Assembly (NCBI GenBank): GCA_947499305.1
Contig: CANMNN010000001.1
Coordinates: 1 to 64,000, forward strand
From: an uncultured Arenicella sp.
GTDB lineage: Bacteria; Pseudomonadota; Gammaproteobacteria; Arenicellales; Arenicellaceae
Length of the DNA stretch: 64,000 nucleotides
Direction: 5' to 3'
Both the position numbers and the translations under genes were made by a program. Of the stretch, positions 26,193 through 34,968 are shown piece after piece. Position 1 is the first letter of the stretch, and each line of letters begins with the position of its first letter. The notes beneath the pieces are model-generated. The model ran no database searches. It was given only the letters and a program-made list of their open reading frames with translations, and was not told the DNA's origin.

Positions 26193-28520
26193 ATGAAAAA
26201 CATAAACAAAACTCGCCGATCGCTTCCGGCACTTAGCCTAGTTGCTAGTTTTCTTATGTCGCCAGCAATGTTTGCTCAGCAGGTTGACACAATTGAAGAT
26301 CAAATTGAATTTACTTCTCAAGAATCAGAGCCAGGGGTCTATTTAGAATTAGAAGAGCTAATTGTTACTGCGCAAAAGCGTTCTGAGAGCGTGCAAGATA
26401 TTCCAATTAGTGTTGCAGCATTTTCTGACGAGCAACTTAACGCGCTGGGTATCACTCAGTCGGGCGAGCTTGGTCAATTTGTACCTGGTCTTGAAATTGG
26501 TAACTCTAGTGGTGAAGGCAGCCAGTTAATTTTGTTTTTGCGTGGCGCTGGTCTTAACGACTTAAACACCAACAACGCTGGCCCGGTTGGAATTTACTCT
26601 GACGAGGTTTACGTAAGTTCGCCGGCACTCAGCCCGTTCCAATTGTTTGATGCTGAGCGCGTAGAAGTGTTGAAAGGCCCGCAAGGTACAATTTATGGTC
26701 GTAACACAACTGGTGGTGCCGTTAAGTTTATTACTAAAAAACCGACCCAAGAGCGTAAGTATTCTGGTCGCTGGCGCATAGGTAATCAAGGTCGTCAAAC
26801 GCTAGAAGCTTCGGCATCAGGCGCATTATCAGAAACAGTGAGCGCTCGTGTCGCTGCAATTAAGGAAGATTCAGATGGTTTTGGTACTAACTTAGCGGAT
26901 GGTTCAAGTACAAATGGTGTCGATTCTGGCGCGTATCGCGCTCTGTTCCAATACGAACCAAACGATAACTTGAAAGTGCTTGTGAACTTGCACGGCGCCA
27001 ACGTTAGCTCTCAAGCGAGTAGCTTTAGCCCACTTGGCACGCTCGACCCAACAACTGGTGAAGTATGTAGTGATGCACGTATTTCTGCGAATGAGTGTGT
27101 TGATCGGTTTGGATACCGCTCTCCTGACAATGAATTAGATGGAAATTACAACGAAGTAGGTAATGTTGATTTAGATTCTAAAGGTGCCTATGTACAACTT
27201 GATTACGACTTTGGCGCGAACACCTTTACTTCGGTAACCGCGTTTGATCAGGTTGACCGCACTTTACCTGAAGAGTCTGATGGCTCACCAAATAGCTTGC
27301 TTGCTATCGACTTTGGGGTTTCTTCAGACACGTTTTCACAAGAGTTCCGCTTGACGGGCTCTACTGACAAAATTGATTGGCTTGCTGGTGCGTATTACCT
27401 CAATGAGACTATCGATCAAGATCAGACAATTGACTTGTTCCGGTCGCTGCGAGCGTTCACTGGCGGCGCGCCCGATATTCTTGGCGAAACCACTGGTGCC
27501 CCGACGTTCTTCGCACGTTCGGTTAACCAGCAGCGTTTAGAAACTACGGCTGTTTATACTCAATTTAATTTCCAGTTAAACGAAGATTTTGCTTTGACAC
27601 TGGGTGGACGTTATACCGACGAAACTCGTGAGTTCGATGCTTTGGCACAATTTGAAGAGCCTGGTAGCGACCCAATCGTAAACTACGATTTTCGTGACCT
27701 TGAAACCAGTGCTGATGCGTTCTCGTATCGCGCGGCTCTTGAGTATAAGCCTAACTATACAACCTTGTTTTACGGTAGTGTTTCACGCGGCTTTAAGAGT
27801 GGTGGTTTCAATGGCGGATTCCTTAGTATTTCGCCAGAAGGTTCGCGTCGTCAGCTAGAGCCGTTTGACCCTGAATTCTTAACTGCATTTGAGCTTGGCG
27901 TAAAGGCTGACTTCTTAGACTCACGAGTTCGAGTTAATGCTGCCTTGTTCTTAAATGAGTTCAGCGACTTACAAGTATTTAGCCAAATTAACCAGGGCAC
28001 AATTCCAGTGCTGGTGCTTGACAATGCCAGTGACGCGGAGTCAAAAGGTTTGGAAATCGAAGCATCTGCGGTCATTACAGATGGTTTGACAGCAAGTTTG
28101 AGTGCGGCGTTTATTGATAGTGAGCTCAAGAACTTTGTTGCGAGTGATACGGGCCTCGATTTTAGTGGCAATAATATTGCGCAAACCCCTGAGACATCAA
28201 TCAGTGGCATCTTAGCCTATGAAAGAGGTTTGAGTAATGGCGGTACTTTCAATGCTCAAGCGTCATTTGCTTATAAAGATGACTTGTTCTTCGGTACTGA
28301 AAACAACCCACTCGTTGGACAGTCAGCTTATACCTTGATTAATACACGAGTTGCCTATACAAGTGCATCAGAAAAATGGGGTATTGCCGCTTTCGTTAAC
28401 AATGTAAGTGACGAGCGCTATACAACAAACGTGTCAGACATTCGAGATATCACTGCATCGTTTGTTCGCACTTTTGGTTTGCCGCGCACTTATGGCCTGG
28501 AACTTACTTTTGGCTTCTAG
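26193..28520 (+). CDS. TonB-dependent outer membrane receptor
   Basis: About 775 residues from the ATG at 26193, which follows a GGGGA ribosome site; the frame also begins six codons upstream. The signal peptide ends near MFAQQ. The TonB box and plug start with LEELIVTAQKRSESVQDIPIS, and the plug continues with GPQGTIYGRNTTGGAVKFITK. The rest is a 22-strand barrel ending in FGLPRTYGLELTFGF with the terminal aromatic. The sequence is closest to receptors of the marine carbohydrate/lipid-uptake type (QDIPISVAAFS), not classic siderophore receptors. The ligand is unknown; a small exported protein follows. Confidence 0.93.
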   Translation: MKNINKTRRSLPALSLVASFLMSPAMFAQQVDTIEDQIEFTSQESEPGVYLELEELIVTAQKRSESVQDIPISVAAFSDEQLNALGITQSGELGQFVPGLEIGNSSGEGSQLILFLRGAGLNDLNTNNAGPVGIYSDEVYVSSPALSPFQLFDAERVEVLKGPQGTIYGRNTTGGAVKFITKKPTQERKYSGRWRIGNQGRQTLEASASGALSETVSARVAAIKEDSDGFGTNLADGSSTNGVDSGAYRALFQYEPNDNLKVLVNLHGANVSSQASSFSPLGTLDPTTGEVCSDARISANECVDRFGYRSPDNELDGNYNEVGNVDLDSKGAYVQLDYDFGANTFTSVTAFDQVDRTLPEESDGSPNSLLAIDFGVSSDTFSQEFRLTGSTDKIDWLAGAYYLNETIDQDQTIDLFRSLRAFTGGAPDILGETTGAPTFFARSVNQQRLETTAVYTQFNFQLNEDFALTLGGRYTDETREFDALAQFEEPGSDPIVNYDFRDLETSADAFSYRAALEYKPNYTTLFYGSVSRGFKSGGFNGGFLSISPEGSRRQLEPFDPEFLTAFELGVKADFLDSRVRVNAALFLNEFSDLQVFSQINQGTIPVLVLDNASDAESKGLEIEASAVITDGLTASLSAAFIDSELKNFVASDTGLDFSGNNIAQTPETSISGILAYERGLSNGGTFNAQASFAYKDDLFFGTENNPLVGQSAYTLINTRVAYTSASEKWGIAAFVNNVSDERYTTNVSDIRDITASFVRTFGLPRTYGLELTFGF

Positions 28521-28531
28521 TCAGTAATAAC

Positions 28532-28558
28532 GGCGCTCGAGCCAATGGTTTGAGCGCC
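28532..28558 (+). promoter_or_regulatory. Strong stem-loop between receptor and small exported protein genes
   Basis: GGCGCTCGAGCC pairs with GGTTTGAGCGCC around a 3-base loop, a 12-bp stem with two G-U pairs, 11 bases past the receptor stop. No T-run follows, so it may be an mRNA stabiliser or processing site that sets receptor versus downstream gene levels, rather than a terminator. Confidence 0.5.
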
Positions 28559-28598
28559 AGCTAGATTGTTGAAGTAAACCTATTCCAGGAATAATAAA

Positions 28599-29072
28599 AT
28601 GAAGAAAAGCAAATTAATAATTATTGCTGCCATACTCATCAATAGTGTGGTTCAGCTAAGTGTGGCCAACGCGGCCGAGGTTCGTTCGATTTCGCGAGAG
28701 ATCGTTCAAAAAATAGACGGAAAGTCTTTTCTCAAAGTGCGAGTAAGGTGCGCAGAAGTGGAAAGGCCTCGATTCATTGTACAAGCAAAACGGTCGGGGC
28801 CATGGTGTTCAGCCGATATATCAAGCGAGTGTTCTAAGCAAAAGCTAAAGGCGGCAAAAATGGTCTGTGGTACGCATTTTTCGCGTACCTTAGACGAGTA
28901 CATTGCCAGCAAATCAGAAGCTCCAGCGCCGAATAGCTCAGAAGACGAGACTAACAGTGATGTAGAATTTACGGAAGTAGAAGTTCCTTTAACTGATACT
29001 GATGGCGGCGATGTTGCTGAAGATGAGCTTGAAAAGCGTTACGAAGAGTTTGTGGAAAATATTGATTTCTAA
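28599..29072 (+). CDS. Small exported protein with four cysteines
   Basis: 157 residues with a clean signal peptide (LIIIAAILINSVVQLSVANAA). The mature first half has four cysteines (in VRCAEVE, WCSAD, SECSKQ and MVCGTH) that could form two disulfides, and the second half is acidic and low complexity (SSEDETNSDVEFTEVEVPL). I do not recognise a family. It lies 78 bases after the receptor gene and ends before a good terminator, so it may be part of the same transcript and act with the receptor, but this is inference. An AGGAATAA precedes the ATG. Confidence 0.6.
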   Translation: MKKSKLIIIAAILINSVVQLSVANAAEVRSISREIVQKIDGKSFLKVRVRCAEVERPRFIVQAKRSGPWCSADISSECSKQKLKAAKMVCGTHFSRTLDEYIASKSEAPAPNSSEDETNSDVEFTEVEVPLTDTDGGDVAEDELEKRYEEFVENIDF

Positions 29073-29130
29073 AAGCCTATTCATTTTCAGCGAACGCCTA
29101 GTTAAGCGCTCTTATGCTTAATACCAAAAG

Positions 29131-29160
29131 CGATCTTGTTAGCACGAGACCGTTTTTTTT
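29131..29160 (+). terminator. Rho-independent terminator
   Basis: CGATCTTGT and ACGAGACCG form a 9-position stem (one mismatch and one G-U pair) around TAGC, followed by eight T. It ends the receptor/small protein unit. Confidence 0.65.
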
Positions 29161-29280
29161 ATGATAAGTATTTATCGTAAATAGATCAGCAAATGCGTTC
29201 CTTTGACTTATTGTTTAAGTGCTAAGCAGGGAAAGGTGTATAAGCTCGTAACACAAACCCTCGAGCTTCTATTTGATGAA

Positions 29281-29385
29281 TTAGGTAAGAGCCGAACCAT
29301 CGATGCGCATGGTATCCGCACGCACATTAAAATGAGTATTGTTCTTAGTGGCTCGAACGAAGTCTTCTAAAACGGCAATAGTTTA
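29281..29385 (-). other. Possible decayed protein-coding remnant
   Basis: The minus strand is open for about 33 codons between stops at 29383-29385 and 29281-29283 and reads TIAVLEDFVRATKNNTHFNV then RADTMRIDGSALT, a protein-like ending. It has no start codon and a neighbouring frame carries related-looking upstream residues. It may be the decayed 3' end of a gene; the family is not recognised. The rest of 29161-29450 shows no gene. Confidence 0.2.
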
Positions 29386-29450
29386 GAGCTTTGCGATGGG
29401 CTTAGTTTGCGCTCGCAGATTGTCATAGCTTAGCTATAATCAGCCGAGCT

Positions 29451-30178
29451 ATGACAAATTTAGTTAAGGTTATTAGCTGGGTAGTCGATCTACGCAGTGA
29501 AACTCTTACTCCTATCTTTCAAGTCTTTACTGCACTTGGATATCCAAACCTGATTATAATCAGGCTGGCTTTGGGATAAATCAGCGGCCACATGCCTGAT
29601 GCTGATTGTTGTTTATGTCGACCTTGATCAACGCATTTATAAAGGACTATTGGGAGAATCCAAGGCCCGATGCAATGTTCCGCTTAGATAGCGAAGTGGG
29701 AACCTCATTTGGCATGCCTTCGGGGCACGCACAAGTATCTGCGGGTCTTTGGTTTTATCTTGCTTATGAGTTAAAACGTTTATGGGCGTGGTGTTTCGCT
29801 AGTTTTGTGGTTGGCGGTATTTGCTTTTCCCATCTATATCTAGGTGTTCATGATCTTGAAGATATACTGGTTTGCCTGTTCACCGCATTAGTGAGCCTTG
29901 TTGTTTACGTTGGATTACTAAGGTCTGATTTGCTCAAAGAAAAAGCCGCTTCGCTTGAGTTAAACCTGCTTGTTTTCATACTTTTGGGTGTAGTGCTGCG
30001 CATTGCATGGCCAGAGACCGCTAACTCTATTGACGCGATAGTGGTGATTGCTCTTCCTATCACTTGGTTGTTTGGCAAACGCCTTGCTGAACGCATGGAT
30101 ATTCATACCAGCACTAATCTACAAACGAACATGCTCACACTGATAGCGATTTCAATTGTCGGAGGATTGCCTGAATAA
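29451..30178 (+). pseudogene. PAP2 family phosphatase, 5' end frameshifted
   Basis: The intact downstream part (from 29606) carries KDYWENPRP and PSGHAQ, two of the three PAP2 motifs; the third reads SHLYLGVHDLED, with His in place of the usual Arg. The N-terminus is encoded upstream but in other frames: 29451-29579 reads MTNLVKVISWVVDLRSETLT and on to LGYPNLIIIRLALG-stop, then a second frame from about 29572 reads WDKSAATCLMLIVV, and only then the frame of the PAP2 motifs begins. Two frame changes fit a decayed gene, or sequencing errors. About five membrane helices remain. Confidence 0.65.
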
Positions 30179-30362
30179 TGTTAATGTGGGCCTTAGGATA
30201 TGTCACATCTCTAATAACCCCTGAGATATCTGGGTTCTTGATCACAACGGATCTTGGCTTGCATGTTACATTGCTCGGCCCAATGTAGTTTAAACTGTTT
30301 AAGCTAACATCATTGTAAATTAGAATATCTAGTTAAAACTCTAAATCTAATCGAGTATTTTC

Positions 30363-32477
30363 ATGTCTACTAATTGCCAAAGCCTATTCTGTATTTTTAT
30401 GTCGCTGAGTATTTGTTTCACCAGTGTTAGCGCGAAAGAACAAAATAGGGTCGAGGACGAGTATTTATGGCTTGAGAATATTGATGGTGAAAAGGCAATG
30501 TCTTGGGTTGAGAATGCCAACCAAACGACTGCTAACAAGTTAAGCAAAGACCCTCTCTATCAAGAAATCTATAATGATGTATTGGCCGCTCTCGACAGCA
30601 AGGACAAGCTACCAGAGGTAAATATTATTGGCGATTATGTTTATCAACTGCAGCGCAGCACTGAAAAACCAAGAGGCGTTTATGAGCGAACAAAGTTTGA
30701 TCTATTTAAAGCCGGCAAACCTGTTTGGCAAACGGTACTCGATATTGATGCTATGGCGAAGCGCGACAAACAGAAATGGGTTTTCCATGGAATGTCTTGC
30801 CTCGCTCCAGAAAACAAACATTGCGTAGTTTACTTGTCCCCAGGCGGAGGTGATGCTCACGAAATGCGAGAATTTGATGCCGAAACACTTAGCTTCGTTG
30901 AGAACGGGTTTCGTTTGCCGACCGCCAAGATGCAAGTGAACTGGGTCGACAAAGACACGCTCTATGTCGCTACTGATTTTGGTGAAGGCTCACAAACTGA
31001 TTCTGGCTATGCCCGCCAATTGAAAAAGTGGACACGTGGCTCAAAGCTCGCTGATGCAAAGCCGATCTTCGAGGTTGCAAAAGAGTCTGTACGGGTTTGG
31101 GCACAACGTTTTAAGCATCAAGATCAGGACTTTGATTTGCTAACCGATGCGCCTGGCTTTTGGACTCGTAAATATTATCAATTAGTAGAGGGTAAGCCGA
31201 CGCCATTGCAGTTGCCTGACACAGCCATTATTTTAGACATGTTTGCTGGTGATTATCTGGTTTCGCTTAAGCAAGATTGGTCTTATCAAGGTGAAAACTA
31301 TACAGCGGGATCGGTGCTACTGATTAACCCAAATACCCTTATGGAAGGTAAGGGTCCAGTTACCGTGTTGGTTAAATCTAGCCCCAAATTTATTGTTGAT
31401 AGCGTTGTTGTCGCCAAAGACAGCTTGATCGTAAGCGCCTTTGAAGACGTTAAATCCAGCCTATACCGTTACTATCAAGAAGCCGGCGAATGGAATTCAG
31501 ACTTGGTTAAATTACCGTCTTCGGGAACAATCTCAGTCGTGTCAGTGAGTAGCGAAACTGGTGACGTGTTAGCGCGTTTTGAGGGTTTTATTACGCCCCC
31601 AACTTTATATGCTTACAATGCCGCCACTGGCTTAGCTAAGGTTCAGCAGCAATCTGCGACCTTTGATGCCACAGGTTTGAAAGTCGAACAATTCTTCGCT
31701 AAGTCGAAAGATGGAACACAAGTACCTTACTTTGTGGTGATGAACGAAAAGACTAAGTTCGATGGCAAAAACCCCACGCATATTTTTGCTTATGGCGGTT
31801 TCAGGGTCTCGGTAACGCCGTCGTATTCAGGTTCATATGAAGATCTTAATGGTGCCTACGGTAAAGCATGGCTTGAGCGTGGCGGTGTCTATGTGGTCGC
31901 AAATATTCGGGGTGGTGGTGAATATGGTCCCGCATGGCACTCGGCGGCCTTGTTGGAAAACCGTAACAAGGCGTACGAAGATTTTGAAGCGATTGCTCAA
32001 GACCTATTCGACAGAAAAATAACCTCCGCAAAACACCTTGGCATTGAAGGCCGCTCTAATGGAGGCTTGCTCGTTGGTGCTACTATGACACGCCGACCTG
32101 ACCTTTACGGTGCGGTGATTTGCGGTGTGCCTTTATTGGATATGAAACGCTACAATAAATTACTAGCAGGTGCCAGCTGGATGGGTGAGTACGGTAACCC
32201 CGACACCGATGACTGGAAGTTTATAAAACAATACAGTCCATACCAAAACTTAAATAAAGGTCAAAACTATCCACCGACGTTCTTTTTCACTTCAACCCGA
32301 GATGATCGGGTTCACCCTGGGCATGCTCGCAAAATGGCGGCTAGAATGAAGGCTTCTGGTCAGCAAGTTGACTATTATGAAAACATCGAAGGCGGCCATA
32401 AAGGCAGTGCCACCAGCGAGCAAACCGCTAAGCGCGTAGCTATGAGTTTCGTGCATTTATGGCGTAACTTAAAATAG
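30363..32477 (+). CDS. Prolyl oligopeptidase family serine peptidase (S9)
   Basis: 704 residues with a signal sequence (FCIFMSLSICFTSVSA). An N-terminal beta-propeller (about 40-430) precedes the alpha/beta-hydrolase domain, with GGFRVSVTPSYSG, GGGEYGPAWH, the nucleophile Ser565 in EGRSNGGLL, the Asp in DDRVHPGHA (647-648) and His679 in GGHKG. Likely exported prolyl peptidase or oligopeptidase. It precedes, by 10 bases, the formamidase-like hydrolase and kynureninase genes, so it may be co-transcribed with the kynurenine pathway. Confidence 0.9.
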   Translation: MSTNCQSLFCIFMSLSICFTSVSAKEQNRVEDEYLWLENIDGEKAMSWVENANQTTANKLSKDPLYQEIYNDVLAALDSKDKLPEVNIIGDYVYQLQRSTEKPRGVYERTKFDLFKAGKPVWQTVLDIDAMAKRDKQKWVFHGMSCLAPENKHCVVYLSPGGGDAHEMREFDAETLSFVENGFRLPTAKMQVNWVDKDTLYVATDFGEGSQTDSGYARQLKKWTRGSKLADAKPIFEVAKESVRVWAQRFKHQDQDFDLLTDAPGFWTRKYYQLVEGKPTPLQLPDTAIILDMFAGDYLVSLKQDWSYQGENYTAGSVLLINPNTLMEGKGPVTVLVKSSPKFIVDSVVVAKDSLIVSAFEDVKSSLYRYYQEAGEWNSDLVKLPSSGTISVVSVSSETGDVLARFEGFITPPTLYAYNAATGLAKVQQQSATFDATGLKVEQFFAKSKDGTQVPYFVVMNEKTKFDGKNPTHIFAYGGFRVSVTPSYSGSYEDLNGAYGKAWLERGGVYVVANIRGGGEYGPAWHSAALLENRNKAYEDFEAIAQDLFDRKITSAKHLGIEGRSNGGLLVGATMTRRPDLYGAVICGVPLLDMKRYNKLLAGASWMGEYGNPDTDDWKFIKQYSPYQNLNKGQNYPPTFFFTSTRDDRVHPGHARKMAARMKASGQQVDYYENIEGGHKGSATSEQTAKRVAMSFVHLWRNLK

Positions 32478-32487
32478 TGTATCTAGG

Positions 32488-33399
32488 GTGAAAAAAGTAT
32501 TTTGTGTGGCAACGCTTATGTATTCAGTTCTAATACTGAATGCAATGTCGTACGCCCAAACGTCAGCACAAAAGATTGAGGCGAGCTCTAGTGATATCTG
32601 CTATCTGGCTACGCAGTCAAATGTAGCCTACAAGGACGTGCTGGACTTACCTGTCGAAAGCCCTGACCAGGTAATTTCATACGGAGTAGATCAACATCAG
32701 TTTGCTGAGCTCTGGTTGCCTAAAAATGAATTGTCTAAATCTATTGATTTTGAAGAGTCAGTAAAACGCCACCCTTTGGTGGTTTTAGTTCATGGTGGCT
32801 GCTGGCTCAATTCGTTTGATATCAAGCACACGCATGCGCTCAGCACGGCGTTAACGCGCGCTGGCTATGCGGTTTGGTCGGTCGAATATCGCCGCACTGG
32901 CGATCAAGGTGGCGCCTGGCCGGGCAGCTATAACGATATTAAATCGGCAATCTCCTATTTACCTAAACTCAGTGACTACTCGATCGATTTAGAAAGGGTA
33001 GCGATTGCTGGTCACTCGGCCGGCGGTCACTTAGCCTTGCTGGCTGGCAGTGAGGGTCTTTATAAATTCGACGCAGTAATAGGTCTTGCTGCGATTACCG
33101 ATCTTGTTGAATATGCAGCTGGCAGTAATAGCTGTCAGACCGCGACGCCTCGGTTTATGGGTGGCACGTCGGCAGAGTATCCAGCTCGTTATGCCGCGGC
33201 AAACCCCGCGATGAAAACGCCACACCCGTCGACCATATTAATTCACGGATCGCTTGATTCGATAGTAGACCCTGCGCATGCGGGCTATATAGAGGGTGAT
33301 TCACATATCATCGAAGGGGGCGGCCATTTCGATATGGTGCACCCGGGTACTCAGTCGTATCAAGCCTTGCTCAAAGCCCTAGCAAAGGCATTTCCTTAA
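32488..33399 (+). CDS. Exported alpha/beta hydrolase, kynurenine formamidase-like
   Basis: 303 residues starting with GTG. A signal sequence (TLMYSVLILNAMSYAQ) is present. The HGGCW box (His102-Trp106) is the oxyanion motif of arylformamidases and related esterases; the nucleophile is Ser177 in AGHSAGGHL, the acid is in HGSLDSIVDP and the His in EGGGHFDM. The position directly before kynureninase suggests N-formylkynurenine hydrolysis. The signal peptide is unusual for that role, so an exported esterase is the alternative. Confidence 0.7.
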   Translation: MKKVFCVATLMYSVLILNAMSYAQTSAQKIEASSSDICYLATQSNVAYKDVLDLPVESPDQVISYGVDQHQFAELWLPKNELSKSIDFEESVKRHPLVVLVHGGCWLNSFDIKHTHALSTALTRAGYAVWSVEYRRTGDQGGAWPGSYNDIKSAISYLPKLSDYSIDLERVAIAGHSAGGHLALLAGSEGLYKFDAVIGLAAITDLVEYAAGSNSCQTATPRFMGGTSAEYPARYAAANPAMKTPHPSTILIHGSLDSIVDPAHAGYIEGDSHIIEGGGHFDMVHPGTQSYQALLKALAKAFP

Positions 33400-33415
33400 G
33401 TAGGGAGCGAAACTT

Positions 33416-34654
33416 TTGATCAACATAGAATCAATACGTCAGCAAGATAATGACGATCAACTCGCGCATCTACGAGATGAATTTCTATTGCCACCAGATG
33501 TAATCTATCTCGACGGTAACTCGCTGGGTGCTTTGACAAAACGAAGCAAAAATAGAATCGCAAAGGTTACTGAAAATGAGTGGGGTAATGATTTAATCCA
33601 CAGCTGGAACAGCAATCATTGGATTGACCTACCAAGCAAGATTGGCGATAAAATCGCCGACATAATAGGCTCAGAGCGTGGGCAAGTTATTGCTTGTGAC
33701 TCGACATCGATCAACCTCTTCAAGGCATTGGCGTGTGCGCTGTCGATAAACAATGATCGTGCAATTGTGGTCTCGCAAAAAGATAATTTCCCCACCGATT
33801 TGTATATGGTTCAAGGCTTGTCAGCATTGTTGGGTGAAGCAAATTGTCAGCTAAAATCAGTTGCGTCTAAGGAATTAGAGCAAAGCTTAGACGAATCGGT
33901 GGCTGTGTTGATGCTCACTCATGTTAACTTTCGAAGTGGCGAGATTCACGACATGCTAAAACTCACCTCGCTAGCTCAACAAAAAGGAATTTTGGTTCTT
34001 TGGGATTTGGCGCATAGCGCGGGCGCCATAGAACTTGAACTGGATAGATGCAATGTCGACTTCGCAGTAGGCTGCGGTTATAAATATTTGAACGGCGGCC
34101 CAGGTGCTCCAGCTTTTGTTTATGCGTCAAAACGACATCATTCAAATTTGTCACAGCCTTTAAGCGGCTGGATGGGGCACCGCTCGCCGTTTGCCTTTGA
34201 GCACGATTATCGAGCTGGCGAAGGAATGAATCAGTTCTTATGTGGCACCCCGAACATACTTTCAATGGCCGCGCTCGACGCCTCACTAGAGGTATTCGAA
34301 CTTTGTACTATGGCCGAGTTGAGGTCTAAGTCCCTAGCCTTAAGTGAGTTGTTTATTGAGCTGCTTGAACACAGCCATTGTTTAAATGATTTCGTGTTGG
34401 AATCTCCACTCGATACATCGAAAAGAGCAAGTCAGGTTGCCCTGAGCCACGAGCAGGCTTTTTCGATTAGCCAAGCTTTGATAGGGCACAAGGTCATCGT
34501 TGACTATAGAGAACCTAATATCATTCGTTTTGGGTTTACGCCGCTGTATTGTCGCTTTAAAGATGTGTATCGAGCGGTAAAAATCTTGGAAAATATCATC
34601 GAAAACAAACTGCACGATCAGCCAAAGTACCATCGACGCAACGCAGTGACCTAA
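33416..34654 (+). CDS. kynU: Kynureninase
   Basis: 412 residues, the usual length. PLP-binding Lys223 sits in GCGYKYLNGGPGAP; the N-terminal YLDGNSLGAL and the segment WDLAHSAGAIEL (the Asp contacts the PLP ring) are typical. It cleaves kynurenine or hydroxykynurenine to (hydroxy)anthranilate and alanine. The start is TTG, preceded by AGGGAGCG. It follows the formamidase-like gene by 16 bases; tryptophan 2,3-dioxygenase is not in the window. Confidence 0.92.
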   Translation: MINIESIRQQDNDDQLAHLRDEFLLPPDVIYLDGNSLGALTKRSKNRIAKVTENEWGNDLIHSWNSNHWIDLPSKIGDKIADIIGSERGQVIACDSTSINLFKALACALSINNDRAIVVSQKDNFPTDLYMVQGLSALLGEANCQLKSVASKELEQSLDESVAVLMLTHVNFRSGEIHDMLKLTSLAQQKGILVLWDLAHSAGAIELELDRCNVDFAVGCGYKYLNGGPGAPAFVYASKRHHSNLSQPLSGWMGHRSPFAFEHDYRAGEGMNQFLCGTPNILSMAALDASLEVFELCTMAELRSKSLALSELFIELLEHSHCLNDFVLESPLDTSKRASQVALSHEQAFSISQALIGHKVIVDYREPNIIRFGFTPLYCRFKDVYRAVKILENIIENKLHDQPKYHRRNAVT

Positions 34655-34725
34655 GCTCTTTAAATCGCCGCTTTTGCTTTTAAAGCAAGGACTTAAGCTA
34701 AGGCTTTAGAAATATCTCACTTCAG

Positions 34726-34758
34726 TCTCATTGAAATAGTTTATTTATTTCAATGAGA
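34726..34758. repeat. Perfect 13-bp inverted repeat upstream of pullulanase gene
   Basis: TCTCATTGAAATA (34726-34738) is repeated in inverse orientation at 34746-34758 around a 7-base AT loop. It lies 71 bases past kynU and about 210 bases before the pullulanase start. It could be a kynU 3' end or an operator for the pullulanase gene; there is no T-run. The rest of the 34655-34968 gap shows no gene. Confidence 0.55.
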
Positions 34759-34968
34759 TACGACCACGCCTGCATACGTATTCAATTTATTTTCTAAATT
34801 TACTGGTAGACAATAGTCTCGCTTTTTTAGGTGGGCTGGTTCTCTTTAAGGCGATTAGTAGCGCTGTTTTACCCACAGATTACCAATGCTTTTTTACTCA
34901 TAAGAGGTTCACCTCAAACAAGCAATAAAAATAATAATTTGTTTGTTACCCTACAATCGAGGATCAAG

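Noticed and set aside
34831..34968. 46-codon N-terminal extension of the pullulanase
   Set aside because: No ribosome site at the first start, and the ATG at 34969 has GAGGA and is followed by a normal signal peptide.
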